Shown piece after piece: positions 44,309 through 52,465 of a stretch of 64,000 bases of DNA. The number at the start of each line of letters is the position of its first letter. The stretch's first letter is position 1. The stretch covers positions 1-64,000 of the forward strand of contig JAIBBZ010000012.1 in NCBI GenBank assembly GCA_019694435.1. The letters run 5' to 3'. A program made the position numbers and the translations under genes. The DNA comes from Pirellulales bacterium (lineage in GTDB: Bacteria > Planctomycetota > Planctomycetia > Pirellulales > JAEUIK01). The notes under the pieces are model-generated. The model was not told the DNA's origin, did no database searches, and worked only from the letters and a program-made list of their open reading frames with translations.

Positions 44309-47278
44309 GTGATTGACGAACGACGGGCGCGACTCCAGGAAGACCTGCGCGGCCTGCTGCGCGGCGAGGTGCGCTGCGACGATATCTTCGTCCAGCTCTA
44401 TGCCAGCGATGCGAGCCTGTACCAGGTGCGCCCGCTGGGCGTCGTCATGCCGCGCAGCACCGACGACGTCGTCGTCACCATGCAATACGCCGCCGAGCAA
44501 GGCATTCCCGTCCATGCCCGCGGCGCGGGGACCGGCCTGGCCGGCGAATCGCTGGGGCCAGGCCTGGTCATCGACTTCTCGCGGTTTCTGCGGCGCGTGC
44601 TGGAAGTCGGTTCGACGACGGTGCGCGTGCAGCCGGGCGTCGTCCTGGCGCGGCTGAACGACTATCTGCGCACGTTCGGCCGCCTGTTTGGCCCCGATCC
44701 GGCCAAGAGCGACGTCACGACCATGGGGAGCGTGATTGCCATCGACGCCGGCGGCAGCCGCTGGCCGCGTTACGGCTCGGCCTCGACACGCGTCGAAAGC
44801 CTCCAGGTCGTGCTGGCCGACGGCACGCTCCTGGAAGTGGGCCGAGAGCCACGCCAGGCGACCGAAGCCGAAGCCCCGACGCGTCGGCAGCTGCTCATCG
44901 ACGGTCTGGTCGAGCTGCTTTCCGACAATGCGTCGCTCGTCGCCGCACTGCGTCCCGGATCGCGGGTCAACCGGGCGGGCTACCATCTTGCGGGGATCCT
45001 CACCGAGCACCATTTGAACCTGGCACGACTGCTCTGCGGTTCGGAAGGCACGTTGGCGCTCATCACCGAAGCCACGCTCGTCACCGATCCGCTGCCCCGT
45101 CATCGCGGGCTGGCGATGTTGTTTTTCGATCGGCTCGAAGCTGCGGCGCGCGCGGCGCTTGAGCTGGTCCCATTGAGTCCCAGCGCCTGCGACCTGATGG
45201 ACCGGCGCCATCTGAGCCTGGCCCGCGAGGTCGAGGCGCGATACGACGCGCTGATTCCGCCTCGCGCCGAGGCGTTACTGCTCGTCGAGCACGACGGGAA
45301 CGACCCCGGCGAAGTCCGCCAGCGGCTGCAAGAGTCGATCACCCAGGTCACCGGCGAAGACAACCTGGCGTTCGACTCGCGCATTGCGCTCGACCGCGAC
45401 GACGTCGACCTCTTCTGGCAGCTGTCGCGCAACGTGACACCCAACCTGTTCCGCCTGAAGGGTCCGACGCGGCCGCTGCCGTTCGTGGAAGACATCGCCG
45501 TGCCCCCCGAGGTGCTGCCGAGCTTTCTCGCGCGTATGCAAAACGTGCTCAAGCAGCACCAGGTCATCGGCTCGCTGTTCGCGCATGCCGCGCAGGGGCA
45601 ACTGCATCTGCGGCCGTTTCTCGACCCGACAAATCCCGAGGACGTGGCCCGCATGGAGCCGCTGGCCCGCGACCTGTACGAGGCGGTTTTCGACGTCCGC
45701 GGGTCGATCAGCGGCGAGCACGGTTCGGGCTACAGCCGCACCCCCTATTTGCAACGGCAATCGGGCGCGCTCTACGAGGTCTTTCGCGAGGTGAAAGACC
45801 TGTTCGACCCGCTGCACCTGCTCAACCCGGGCAAGGTGATCAGCGACGAACGGGCGTTGGACACCGAGCGGATGCGGCCGCCTGATCTGTCGCAATTTGC
45901 CGCCGCGCCAGAGCCGGCTGCAACGCCTGCCCCCGCACTGCCCTTGTCGACTCTGCAATTGCGCTGGCAGCCGGGCGAGCTGTCGCAAACCGCTCGCGAC
46001 TGCAACGGCTGCGGCGCTTGTCGCAGCCAGGAAAGCGACGTGCGGATGTGCCCGATCTTCCGCTTCGCCCCCAGCGAAGAAGCATCGCCCCGCGCGAAGG
46101 CAAATCTGGTACGGGCCGTGCTGAGTGGCCAGCTCGACGCTCGGACCGCGGCCAGCGACGAGTTCAAGGCCGTGGCCGATCTGTGCGTCAACTGCCAGAT
46201 GTGCCGCCTGGAATGCCCGTCGAACGTGGATATCCCCCGGCTGATGGTCGAGGCCAAAGCGGCCTACGTGGCGGTCAATGGACAGACGGTGCGCGACTGG
46301 CTGCTGGCCCGGCTCGACGTGCTGGCCGCGATCGGCAGCCGGATGGCGCCGCTGGTCAATTGGCTGGCGGCCAATGCGCAAGCGCGCTGGCTGCTGGAGC
46401 GATCGTTCGGGCTGGCGCAAGGCCGCAAATTGCCGCGCTATGCGCGCCGCACGTTCTTGCGCCGCGCCGTTCGGCGGCGATTGACCCGGCCGACCCGACG
46501 TAGCGGCCCCAAAGTGCTCTACTTTGTCGATACGTACGCCAACGTGCACGACCCGCAAATCGGCGAGGCGCTGGTCGCGATCCTGGAGCACAACGGCGTG
46601 GCTGTCTATGTGCACCCAGGTCAGTCTCCCTCGGGCATGTCGATGATCTCCGCGGGCGCGCTCGAGGCCGCGCGGCGCACCGCCGAGCACAACGTGTCGC
46701 TATTGGCCGAAGCCGTGCGCCAGGGGTATCACATCGTGGCCACCGAGCCGGCGGCCGCATTGTGCCTGACCTACGAGTACCCGCTGCTGGTCGACGACGC
46801 CGACGCGCGGCTCGTCGCCGGCAACACGAGCGAAGCGTGCGCCTATCTTTGGAATCTGCACCGCCAGGGCCAGCTCGAACTCGACCTGCAGCCGGTCAAC
46901 GCCGCCCTGGGCTATCACGCCCCCTGCCATATGAAGGCCCTCCAGGTCGGCGAACCTGCGTTGAACCTGCTGCGACTGATTCCCGGCTTGACCGTTCAGA
47001 AGATCGATAAGGGCTGTTCGGGCATGGCCGGTACCTTCGGAATCAAGCGCGAAAACTTTCGTAACAGCCTGCGTGCGGGCTGGGGGCTGATTACCAGCTT
47101 GCGGCACCCTGCCCTGCAGGCCGGCACCACCGAATGCTCGGCCTGTAAGATTCAGATGGAACAAGGCGCGAACAAACCGACGATCCACCCCCTCAAGCTG
47201 TTGGCCCTGTCGTATGGGCTGCTGCCCGAGGCGGCGGTGCTGCTCGCCGCCAGGACCGAAGAACTGGTGGTCACGTGA
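44309..47278 (+). CDS. Fused FAD-linked oxidase and Fe-S oxidoreductase (GlcD+GlcF / D-lactate dehydrogenase type)
   Basis: 989 residues. The N-terminal half is a vanillyl-alcohol-oxidase-fold FAD domain with IPVHARGAGTGLAGESLGPG (about 63-82), DVTTMGSVIAIDAGG and the C-terminal cap SGEHGSGYSRTPYL. The second half has two 4Fe-4S motifs, CNGCGACRSQESDVRMCP (about 565-582) and CVNCQMCRLECPSNV (about 626-640). Two cysteine-rich CCG-type segments follow (YHAPCHMKAL with GCSGMAGTFG; TECSACKIQMEQG). This is GlcD and GlcF in one chain, as in some D-lactate, D-2-hydroxyglutarate or glycolate dehydrogenases. It has no signal peptide and probably passes electrons to the quinone pool. The gene ends in a GTGA overlap with moaD. 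Confidence 0.92.
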   Translation: MIDERRARLQEDLRGLLRGEVRCDDIFVQLYASDASLYQVRPLGVVMPRSTDDVVVTMQYAAEQGIPVHARGAGTGLAGESLGPGLVIDFSRFLRRVLEVGSTTVRVQPGVVLARLNDYLRTFGRLFGPDPAKSDVTTMGSVIAIDAGGSRWPRYGSASTRVESLQVVLADGTLLEVGREPRQATEAEAPTRRQLLIDGLVELLSDNASLVAALRPGSRVNRAGYHLAGILTEHHLNLARLLCGSEGTLALITEATLVTDPLPRHRGLAMLFFDRLEAAARAALELVPLSPSACDLMDRRHLSLAREVEARYDALIPPRAEALLLVEHDGNDPGEVRQRLQESITQVTGEDNLAFDSRIALDRDDVDLFWQLSRNVTPNLFRLKGPTRPLPFVEDIAVPPEVLPSFLARMQNVLKQHQVIGSLFAHAAQGQLHLRPFLDPTNPEDVARMEPLARDLYEAVFDVRGSISGEHGSGYSRTPYLQRQSGALYEVFREVKDLFDPLHLLNPGKVISDERALDTERMRPPDLSQFAAAPEPAATPAPALPLSTLQLRWQPGELSQTARDCNGCGACRSQESDVRMCPIFRFAPSEEASPRAKANLVRAVLSGQLDARTAASDEFKAVADLCVNCQMCRLECPSNVDIPRLMVEAKAAYVAVNGQTVRDWLLARLDVLAAIGSRMAPLVNWLAANAQARWLLERSFGLAQGRKLPRYARRTFLRRAVRRRLTRPTRRSGPKVLYFVDTYANVHDPQIGEALVAILEHNGVAVYVHPGQSPSGMSMISAGALEAARRTAEHNVSLLAEAVRQGYHIVATEPAAALCLTYEYPLLVDDADARLVAGNTSEACAYLWNLHRQGQLELDLQPVNAALGYHAPCHMKALQVGEPALNLLRLIPGLTVQKIDKGCSGMAGTFGIKRENFRNSLRAGWGLITSLRHPALQAGTTECSACKIQMEQGANKPTIHPLKLLALSYGLLPEAAVLLAARTEELVVT

Positions 47279-47535
47279 ACGCAGGCCATTTCTCGCTCGA
47301 GATCCGGTTGTTTGCCGTCGTGCGTCAATTGGCCGGCACAGAGTGCCTGCGGATCGAGCTGCCGGGCGAAGCGACCGTGGGCGACGTCCGGCGGGCGCTG
47401 GTGGCCCAAATGCCGCAGCTCGAATCGATGGGCCATCTGCTGGCCTTTGCCGTGGACGAGCAGTATGCCAGCGATGCGACGCGGCTAACGCCCGAATCGG
47501 ACGTGGCCTGCATTCCACCGGTCAGCGGCGGGTAA
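47275..47535 (+). CDS. moaD: Molybdopterin synthase small subunit
   Basis: Ubiquitin-fold sulfur carrier for dithiolene formation. 86 residues, starting at GTG 47275 that overlaps the stop of the FAD/Fe-S gene. The N-terminal EIRLFAVVRQLAGTECLRIEL and the C-terminal SDVACIPPVSGG are typical. The free Gly-Gly end is the site adenylated by MoeB and thiocarboxylated. The two-gene coupling with the upstream oxidoreductase is unusual. moaE follows 107 bases downstream. Confidence 0.93.
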   Translation: MNAGHFSLEIRLFAVVRQLAGTECLRIELPGEATVGDVRRALVAQMPQLESMGHLLAFAVDEQYASDATRLTPESDVACIPPVSGG

Positions 47536-47642
47536 CTCGCGGCGCGCCGATCGCCACGCTAGGATCAAGTTCTGCGAGCCGGTGTGTGAGCCAACCGGCG
47601 CCTCATCCTTTGCCCCCTGTTGCCCGCCCCCGCACCGCGGCC

Positions 47643-48098
47643 ATGATCGCATTGACCCACAGCCCGATCGACGCTGCGGCGCTGCTGGCGCATGTGCAAT
47701 CGAAGCAAGCCGGCGCGGTGGTGCTGTTCCTGGGCACCGTGCGCGAAATGACCGCGGGACGACAGACCCTGGCCCTCGATTACGACGGCTATCCGGCCAT
47801 GGCGGACAAAGTGCTGGCCGACTTAGAAGCCGAGGCCCGGCAGCGGTGGCCCCTGATCGAAGTGGCCATCGTGCATCGTCTCGGGCGGCTCGAGCTCGGC
47901 GAGGCAAGCGTGGCCGTGGCCGTGAGCACACCGCACCGTGGCGATGCGTTCGCCGCCGGACAATGGCTGATCGACACGCTCAAGCAATCGGTCCCCATCT
48001 GGAAACGGGAGAATTGGGCCGACGGTCGGACGGAATGGGTGCATCCAGGTGTTCCGGCGGGGCCAGAGCCCAGCGCTCCGCGGGAGGCCGCCCGATGA
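47643..48098 (+). CDS. moaE: Molybdopterin synthase catalytic subunit
   Basis: Inserts two sulfurs from MoaD thiocarboxylate into precursor Z. 151 residues from ATG 47643. It has AGAVVLFLGTVREMT, LDYDGYPAMADKVL, VAIVHRLGRLELGEASV and VPIWKRENWADG, which contains the conserved active-site Lys. The last 15 residues are a short extra tail. The stop overlaps the moaA start (ATGA). Confidence 0.95.
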   Translation: MIALTHSPIDAAALLAHVQSKQAGAVVLFLGTVREMTAGRQTLALDYDGYPAMADKVLADLEAEARQRWPLIEVAIVHRLGRLELGEASVAVAVSTPHRGDAFAAGQWLIDTLKQSVPIWKRENWADGRTEWVHPGVPAGPEPSAPREAAR

Positions 48099-49096
48099 GC
48101 ACCTCCGCCAGGCTGGTTGATGGGTTTGGCCGCGTCCATACCGATCTGCGGCTGAGCGTCACCGATCGCTGCAACATCCGCTGTTTCTACTGCATGCCGG
48201 CCGAGGTCGTGCGATTCAAGCCACGCGCTGAAATCCTGACCTTCGAGGAAATGACGCGGTTCGTGCGCGTCGTCGCTCGTCTGGGCGTGCGAAGCGTGCG
48301 ACTGACGGGCGGAGAACCGCTCGTCCGGCAAAATCTGCCACGGCTGGTCGCCATGCTCGCCGCGGTGCCCGGCATTGAAGACCTGGCCCTGACCACCAAC
48401 GGCATGCTTCTGGCCGAGCAGGCGGCCGCCTTGAAGCAGGCGGGGCTGCACCGGTTGAACGTCAGCCTCGACGCCCTCAGCGAAGCCACGTTCGAGCGGA
48501 TCGCGCGCCGGCGCGGGCTGCAACGGGTCTTGGACGGCCTGTCCGCGGCCCACAGCGCGGGGTTCACTGGTATCAAGCTCAACGCCGTTTCGATTCGTGG
48601 GTTGACCGAGGACGAAATCGTCCCCCTGGCCCGGTTCGCGCGGCAACAGGGCTTCGAATTGCGGTTCATCGAGTTCATGCCACTCGACGCCGAGGGCAAT
48701 TGGGCGAACCGGCAGGTGCTATCCGGCGACGAGGTCGCACAGATCATCGCGCGCGAAGTCGCTCCGCTCGTGCCGCTCGCGCGGAACGACCCGGCGCAGC
48801 CCGCGACCGACTTTGCCTATGTCGACGGCCGCGGCCGCGTGGGCTTCATCAACCCCGTCACGCAAGCCTTCTGCGCCGAATGCGACCGTCTGCGTCTGAC
48901 CGCCGAGGGCCGGGTGCGGAATTGCCTGTTTTCGACGGTCGAATGGGACGTCCGGCCGCTGCTCCGCGGCGAGGCCAGCGACGACGAAATCGCCGCGTTG
49001 GTCCAGGACTGCGTGGCCGAAAAGAAGGCCGGCCACGGAATCAATTCCGACGAATTCGTCCGCCCCGAACGCGCCATGTACCAAATCGGGGGGTGA
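48095..49096 (+). CDS. moaA: GTP 3',8-cyclase (MoaA), radical SAM
   Basis: First step of molybdenum cofactor synthesis: rearranges GTP. 333 residues. The N-terminal SAM cluster is VTDRCNIRCFYCMP (C26, C30, C33). The C-terminal substrate cluster is FCAECDRLRLTAEGRVRNC (C-x2-C-x13-C). The protein ends in Gly-Gly (MYQIGG), which MoaA needs for catalysis. It starts in an ATGA overlap with moaE. The partner MoaC is not encoded in this window. Confidence 0.96.
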   Translation: MSTSARLVDGFGRVHTDLRLSVTDRCNIRCFYCMPAEVVRFKPRAEILTFEEMTRFVRVVARLGVRSVRLTGGEPLVRQNLPRLVAMLAAVPGIEDLALTTNGMLLAEQAAALKQAGLHRLNVSLDALSEATFERIARRRGLQRVLDGLSAAHSAGFTGIKLNAVSIRGLTEDEIVPLARFARQQGFELRFIEFMPLDAEGNWANRQVLSGDEVAQIIAREVAPLVPLARNDPAQPATDFAYVDGRGRVGFINPVTQAFCAECDRLRLTAEGRVRNCLFSTVEWDVRPLLRGEASDDEIAALVQDCVAEKKAGHGINSDEFVRPERAMYQIGG

Positions 49097-49104
49097 CGGC
49101 TCCC

Positions 49105-50280
49105 ATGGCGTCCGACAGGGCCCGTGTCTATCTCGACAACGCCGCGACGAGCTGGCCCAAGCCGCAGCGCGTCTATGCGGCGGTCGAACACTACCTCCGC
49201 GACAACGGGGCCGCTGCCGGGCGGGGCGTGTATTCCGACGCCGTCGAGGCAGGTGCCTTGGTCGCCGATGCCCGCCGCCGCGCCGCCCGATGGTTGGGCG
49301 CAGGCGAAGCGCGCCGCGTGGTCTTCGGGCTCAATGGGACCGATGCTCTGAACCTGGCCTTGCACGGGCTGCTGGCGCGAGGCGGTGGCCATGTCATCAC
49401 AACGGCGCTCGAGCACAACTCGGTCCTGCGGCCGCTGCGAAAGCTCGAGACGGCCGGAAGAATCTCGGTTTCGATCGTGCCTCCGAACGCCAGTGGCCTC
49501 ATCAACGAGCACGACATCGCGCAAGCATGGACCGACGAAACACGCCTCGTGGCGATCGTGCACGCGTCGAACGTGACTGGCGCGGTGCTGCCGATCGGCG
49601 AGATCGCCGACCTGACGCGCACCCGTGGCGCCCATGTGCTGGTCGATGCCGCGCAATCTGCCGGACACGTGCCGATCGACGTGCGTGCCCTGGGCATCGA
49701 TCTGTTGGCGACCTCGGGGCACAAAGGGTTGCTCGGCCCCCTCGGCACGGGCCTCCTCTATGTCGCGCCGGGCCTCGAATCCACGCTCGATTCGGTGCGC
49801 CAAGGCGGCACCGGTACTCAAAGCGAAAGCGATCTGCAACCCGAAACCCTGCCGGACAAATACGAGTGCGGAAATCTGAACGTACTTGGCCTCGCCGGAT
49901 TGGCCGCGGGCCTCGCAGAACTCGACGAGCACCACGCTGAATTCCGGGAACGCGAAGCATCGCTGCTGGAGCGCCTGTTGGTGGGACTGCAATCGATCGC
50001 CGGCGTGACCGTCTACGGCCCTGCCCCCGGCGTGCCGCGCGTAGGCGTGGTCAGTTTCAACGTCGCCGGTTACTCGCCCGACGAAGTCGCGGCGGCGCTT
50101 GCCAGCGGTTATGGCATCCAGGTACGCTCCGGTCTGCATTGCGCGCCGCTGGCCCACCGCGCGCTCGGGACCGACCGCGCCGGGGGTACCGTACGTGCCA
50201 GCCTGGGCCCTTACAATGAGCCCGAGCACATCGAACGATTGATCAACGCGGTAACCGAGATCGCACACAGCGCGCTGTAG
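49105..50280 (+). CDS. Group II (SufS/Csd-type) cysteine desulfurase
   Basis: Takes sulfur from cysteine as an enzyme-bound persulfide. 391 residues from ATG 49105; a GTG at 49093 overlapping moaA's stop is an alternative. The PLP lysine is K207 in TSGHKGLLGPLGTG. The catalytic Cys346 lies in VRSGLHCAPLAHR. Family blocks VYLDNAATSWPKP, TTALEHNSVLRPL and DAAQSAGHVPID are present. Its place eight bases after moaA suggests it supplies sulfur for MoaD (or for sulfuration of Moco), although a SufS role in Fe-S assembly cannot be excluded; no other suf gene is near. Confidence 0.92.
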   Translation: MASDRARVYLDNAATSWPKPQRVYAAVEHYLRDNGAAAGRGVYSDAVEAGALVADARRRAARWLGAGEARRVVFGLNGTDALNLALHGLLARGGGHVITTALEHNSVLRPLRKLETAGRISVSIVPPNASGLINEHDIAQAWTDETRLVAIVHASNVTGAVLPIGEIADLTRTRGAHVLVDAAQSAGHVPIDVRALGIDLLATSGHKGLLGPLGTGLLYVAPGLESTLDSVRQGGTGTQSESDLQPETLPDKYECGNLNVLGLAGLAAGLAELDEHHAEFREREASLLERLLVGLQSIAGVTVYGPAPGVPRVGVVSFNVAGYSPDEVAAALASGYGIQVRSGLHCAPLAHRALGTDRAGGTVRASLGPYNEPEHIERLINAVTEIAHSAL

Positions 50281-50333
50281 CGCCGATCACCTCGCAGTTC
50301 CCGGTACAACGCTTCAACACGGATGTTTCATCT

Positions 50334-50804
50334 ATGTCCGCCTCGAAAAAAACAGCCGGTGAGAATCCTGGACGCGCGACGGCGGGCGAAGCCGCGGCAC
50401 CCTGGTACCGCGAAGGCCTTCGATTTACCTGCAGCGAATGCGGCGATTGCTGTACCGGCGCCCCCGGCTTCGTCTGGGTCAATCAGGCCGAAATCGATGC
50501 CCTTGCCGCGCGGCTGAAAATGGAAGTCGGCGATTTCGAGCGCAAGTACGTGCGCGCGGTCGGCGTTCGGAGGAGCCTGATCGAGTTTGCTAACGGCGAT
50601 TGCGTGTTCTTCGATCCCCAGGCCAGAAACTGCAAGGTCTACGAAGACCGGCCCCGGCAGTGTCGAACTTGGCCATTTTGGGAGTCCAATTTGAAGTCTC
50701 CTCAGGCCTGGAAAGAAACCTGCGAAATCTGCCCGGGTAGCGGCCAGGGCAAACTGCATGCACTCCAGCAAATTGTCGAGCGGATCGAGGTGATCCGGGT
50801 CTAA
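50334..50804 (+). CDS. YkgJ family cysteine-cluster protein
   Basis: 156 residues. Conserved cysteines are in FTCSECGDCCTG (C-x2-C-x2-C-C), CKVYEDRPRQCRTWPFW and CEICPG, the pattern of the YkgJ (zinc- or Fe-S-chelating) family. It has no signal peptide. Its function is unknown; members are thought to bind an Fe-S cluster or zinc. It follows the cysteine desulfurase gene by 53 bases on the same strand, so a link to sulfur or Fe-S handling is suggested by position only. Confidence 0.85.
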   Translation: MSASKKTAGENPGRATAGEAAAPWYREGLRFTCSECGDCCTGAPGFVWVNQAEIDALAARLKMEVGDFERKYVRAVGVRRSLIEFANGDCVFFDPQARNCKVYEDRPRQCRTWPFWESNLKSPQAWKETCEICPGSGQGKLHALQQIVERIEVIRV

Positions 50805-51312
50805 GCCCTCCGGCTGCACGCCCGAGGGTCTTCGCCATCCGTTCGGTGGGGGTCGTACCGGTTTTGCGGGTTAGCTGAAGTTTGCCGCTTCGGTTGCCGA
50901 TAAGGCTACCACGCGTTCCGATGCGCAGCCGGTCCATGGGTCCGGCCACGATTGAAACGCTTTGGCGGGCTTCGCGGAAAATGCAGTAAGCGACGAATAG
51001 TGAAAGACTTACGTCGCAAGCAGCAATCCCGGACTCAGCCAGAAACCGCTAAGCTCTTTGACAATCAGAACTTATGCCACGATGACGAAGCTGCGCCCTG
51101 GGGCGCAACGCTTCGCCGTCAGGGGTTCTTGCAAAGACAACTTATGCTGCCGCAATGCTGGAAACCTTGACTCTAGTTCTTGCCGCATTTACACTTGGGG
51201 CAACCAGTAAGGCCGATGCCCAGTCCCGGTTTTGCGACTGTGGGCGTGCTGCAAGCGGCCCGGATGTGCCCGGGGCTTGTTGACGAGGGCACCGCAGCGG
51301 GAGAATCGAGTC
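50805..51312. promoter_or_regulatory. Intergenic region upstream of the HU gene
   Basis: 508 bases with no credible gene. A TTGACA at 51058-51063 is a perfect sigma-70 -35 hexamer, but the following -10 at the usual distance is poor (GATGAC). No stable hairpin was recognised. A leftward open frame ending at 51173 finishes in GCPKCKCGKN but has no credible start (see rejected list). Confidence 0.35.
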
Positions 51313-51681
51313 GTGACCAAGAAAGAGATCGTCAAAGCCATCTCCGAGGAGATCGGGCTCACGCAGCTCAAGACGAAGGAGATCGTCCAAAAGACGTTCG
51401 ACGCCATCGTCGAGACGCTCGTCGAGGAGCAACGCATCGAGCTGCGGAACTTTGGCGTCTTCGAGGTCAAGAAACGGGCCGCCCGAAAGGCGCGTAATCC
51501 CCGCACGGGCGACAAGGTGTACGTACCGGAGAAGTTCGTCGTAACCTTCAAGCCGGGCAAGGAGATGGAAGAACGCGTCCGCGAGCTGGAGGCTCAAAAA
51601 GCAGCCCGCGAAGCGGCCAAACTCGCCGAGCAAGCGGCCATCCGCACGGGCACCTTGGGCGACGACAACAATAGCGCCTAA
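51313..51681 (+). CDS. HU/IHF family DNA-binding protein with C-terminal extension
   Basis: Nucleoid protein that bends DNA. 122 residues from GTG 51313, supported by GGGAGA eight bases upstream; the open frame back to ATG 51232 has a Cys/Arg-rich lead that does not fit the family. The HU core (about residues 1-92) has [20 protein letters not shown], the arm [20 protein letters not shown] and [18 protein letters not shown] charged, Ala/Glu-rich helix follows (about 93-115). Such tails are seen in planctomycete HU homologues. Whether it is a homodimeric HU or IHF subunit is not resolved. Confidence 0.92.
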   Translation: MTKKEIVKAISEEIGLTQLKTKEIVQKTFDAIVETLVEEQRIELRNFGVFEVKKRAARKARNPRTGDKVYVPEKFVVTFKPGKEMEERVRELEAQKAAREAAKLAEQAAIRTGTLGDDNNSA

Positions 51682-52025
51682 GCCGCACTGGCGATCACCG
51701 AGCCAAGCTGGCACCGAGCCAAGCTGGCACCGAGCCAAGCTGGTTCGCCCCCATCTGGCGGACCTGATAGCACCGCGAACTGATCTTCGCCGCGGTGCCG
51801 CCAACCTCAAGTCACACAGGCATTTGCCGCTCCCTCGTCGAGGTCTGAGCAGCAACTTGCCCTGGAATTTGCCGGTGATGGCCTGGCAGTCCCCCCTGGG
51901 GACGGAGCCCTGCTGGTACCCCTGGCAGCACAACGACTTTCAACTGGAAACACTAGGATTCCCGACGGCACGCTCGACGACCGCAGGCGTTGGTTGCGAG
52001 ACGTGTTGCATGGAGGGTTCGTCAC
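51682..52025. promoter_or_regulatory. Intergenic region between HU and the small lipoprotein gene
   Basis: 344 bases. It contains the 16-base triplet repeat at 51696-51743 and the likely promoter for the lipoprotein gene. No clear terminator hairpin with a T-run follows HU and no promoter boxes were recognised. Confidence 0.35.
51696..51743. repeat. Tandem repeat, 16 bp x 3, after the HU gene
   Basis: Three identical copies of caccgagccaagctgg at 51696, 51712 and 51728, beginning 15 bases after the HU stop. 16 is not a multiple of three and the array is non-coding. It may be a slippage product or a set of protein sites. Confidence 0.95.
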
Positions 52026-52244
52026 ATGCGTGGATTGCTTTTTGCAGCTCTGGTTGCCGCAAGTCTGGCGTCCTGTACAGGCTGCATCCTGCCGGCGTAC
52101 TCAGGCGACCCCGTTCGCCGGACGCAGCAGTTGATTTTCACCTCGGAGAATCTGCGACTGCTCCTCGACGAATGGGAGCGGTTCTGGTTCCTCGATCAGC
52201 CCGACCATGAGACGCCGTACCGCACGCACGGCGGCATCATCTAG
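52026..52244 (+). CDS. Tiny lipoprotein of unknown function
   Basis: 72 residues from ATG 52026. A lipoprotein signal is visible: MRGLLFAALVAASLASCTGC, with Cys17 (LASC) as the likely lipidated residue. The mature 55 residues hold a helical segment RTQQLIFTSENLRLLLDEWE and the C-terminal DQPDHETPYRTHGGII. I recall similar short lipoproteins in other planctomycetes, but no function is known to me. It is followed by a strong inverted repeat, 26 bases past the stop. Confidence 0.65.
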   Translation: MRGLLFAALVAASLASCTGCILPAYSGDPVRRTQQLIFTSENLRLLLDEWERFWFLDQPDHETPYRTHGGII

Positions 52245-52269
52245 TCCGCAGCTCGCTGAACTCGTACAC

Positions 52270-52314
52270 GCTCAGCGTCGACGCGCGATCCGGACAGCCG
52301 CGTCGACGCTGAGC
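52270..52314 (+). terminator. Perfect 16-bp inverted repeat, probable terminator hairpin after the lipoprotein gene
   Basis: GCTCAGCGTCGACGCG (52270-52285) and its exact reverse complement (52299-52314) flank a 13-base loop. The downstream ATTTGTTG is T-rich but not a full T-run, so it may terminate weakly, be an RNA-stabilising 3' hairpin, or serve as an operator ahead of pyrD. Confidence 0.55.
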
Positions 52315-52465
52315 ATTTGTTGCGCGCAGCAACCCCAAGCACCGTGGTGAGTTGCCGCCGACCGCTTGCTGGCGTTACATTGCCCACCACGTTTCCCGTT
52401 GTGCGTCCTGGCACTGCTATTGCCGCAACGGTTCTTTCGCGCCCTGCTGCCCCCCTCGTGGTTCG

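Noticed and set aside
51173-51292. Leftward short frame ending GCPKCKCGKN, looking like a zinc-binding tail
   Set aside because: No credible start with a ribosome site, poor N-terminal composition, and it would lie across the HU promoter region. Worth a homologue search but not called.
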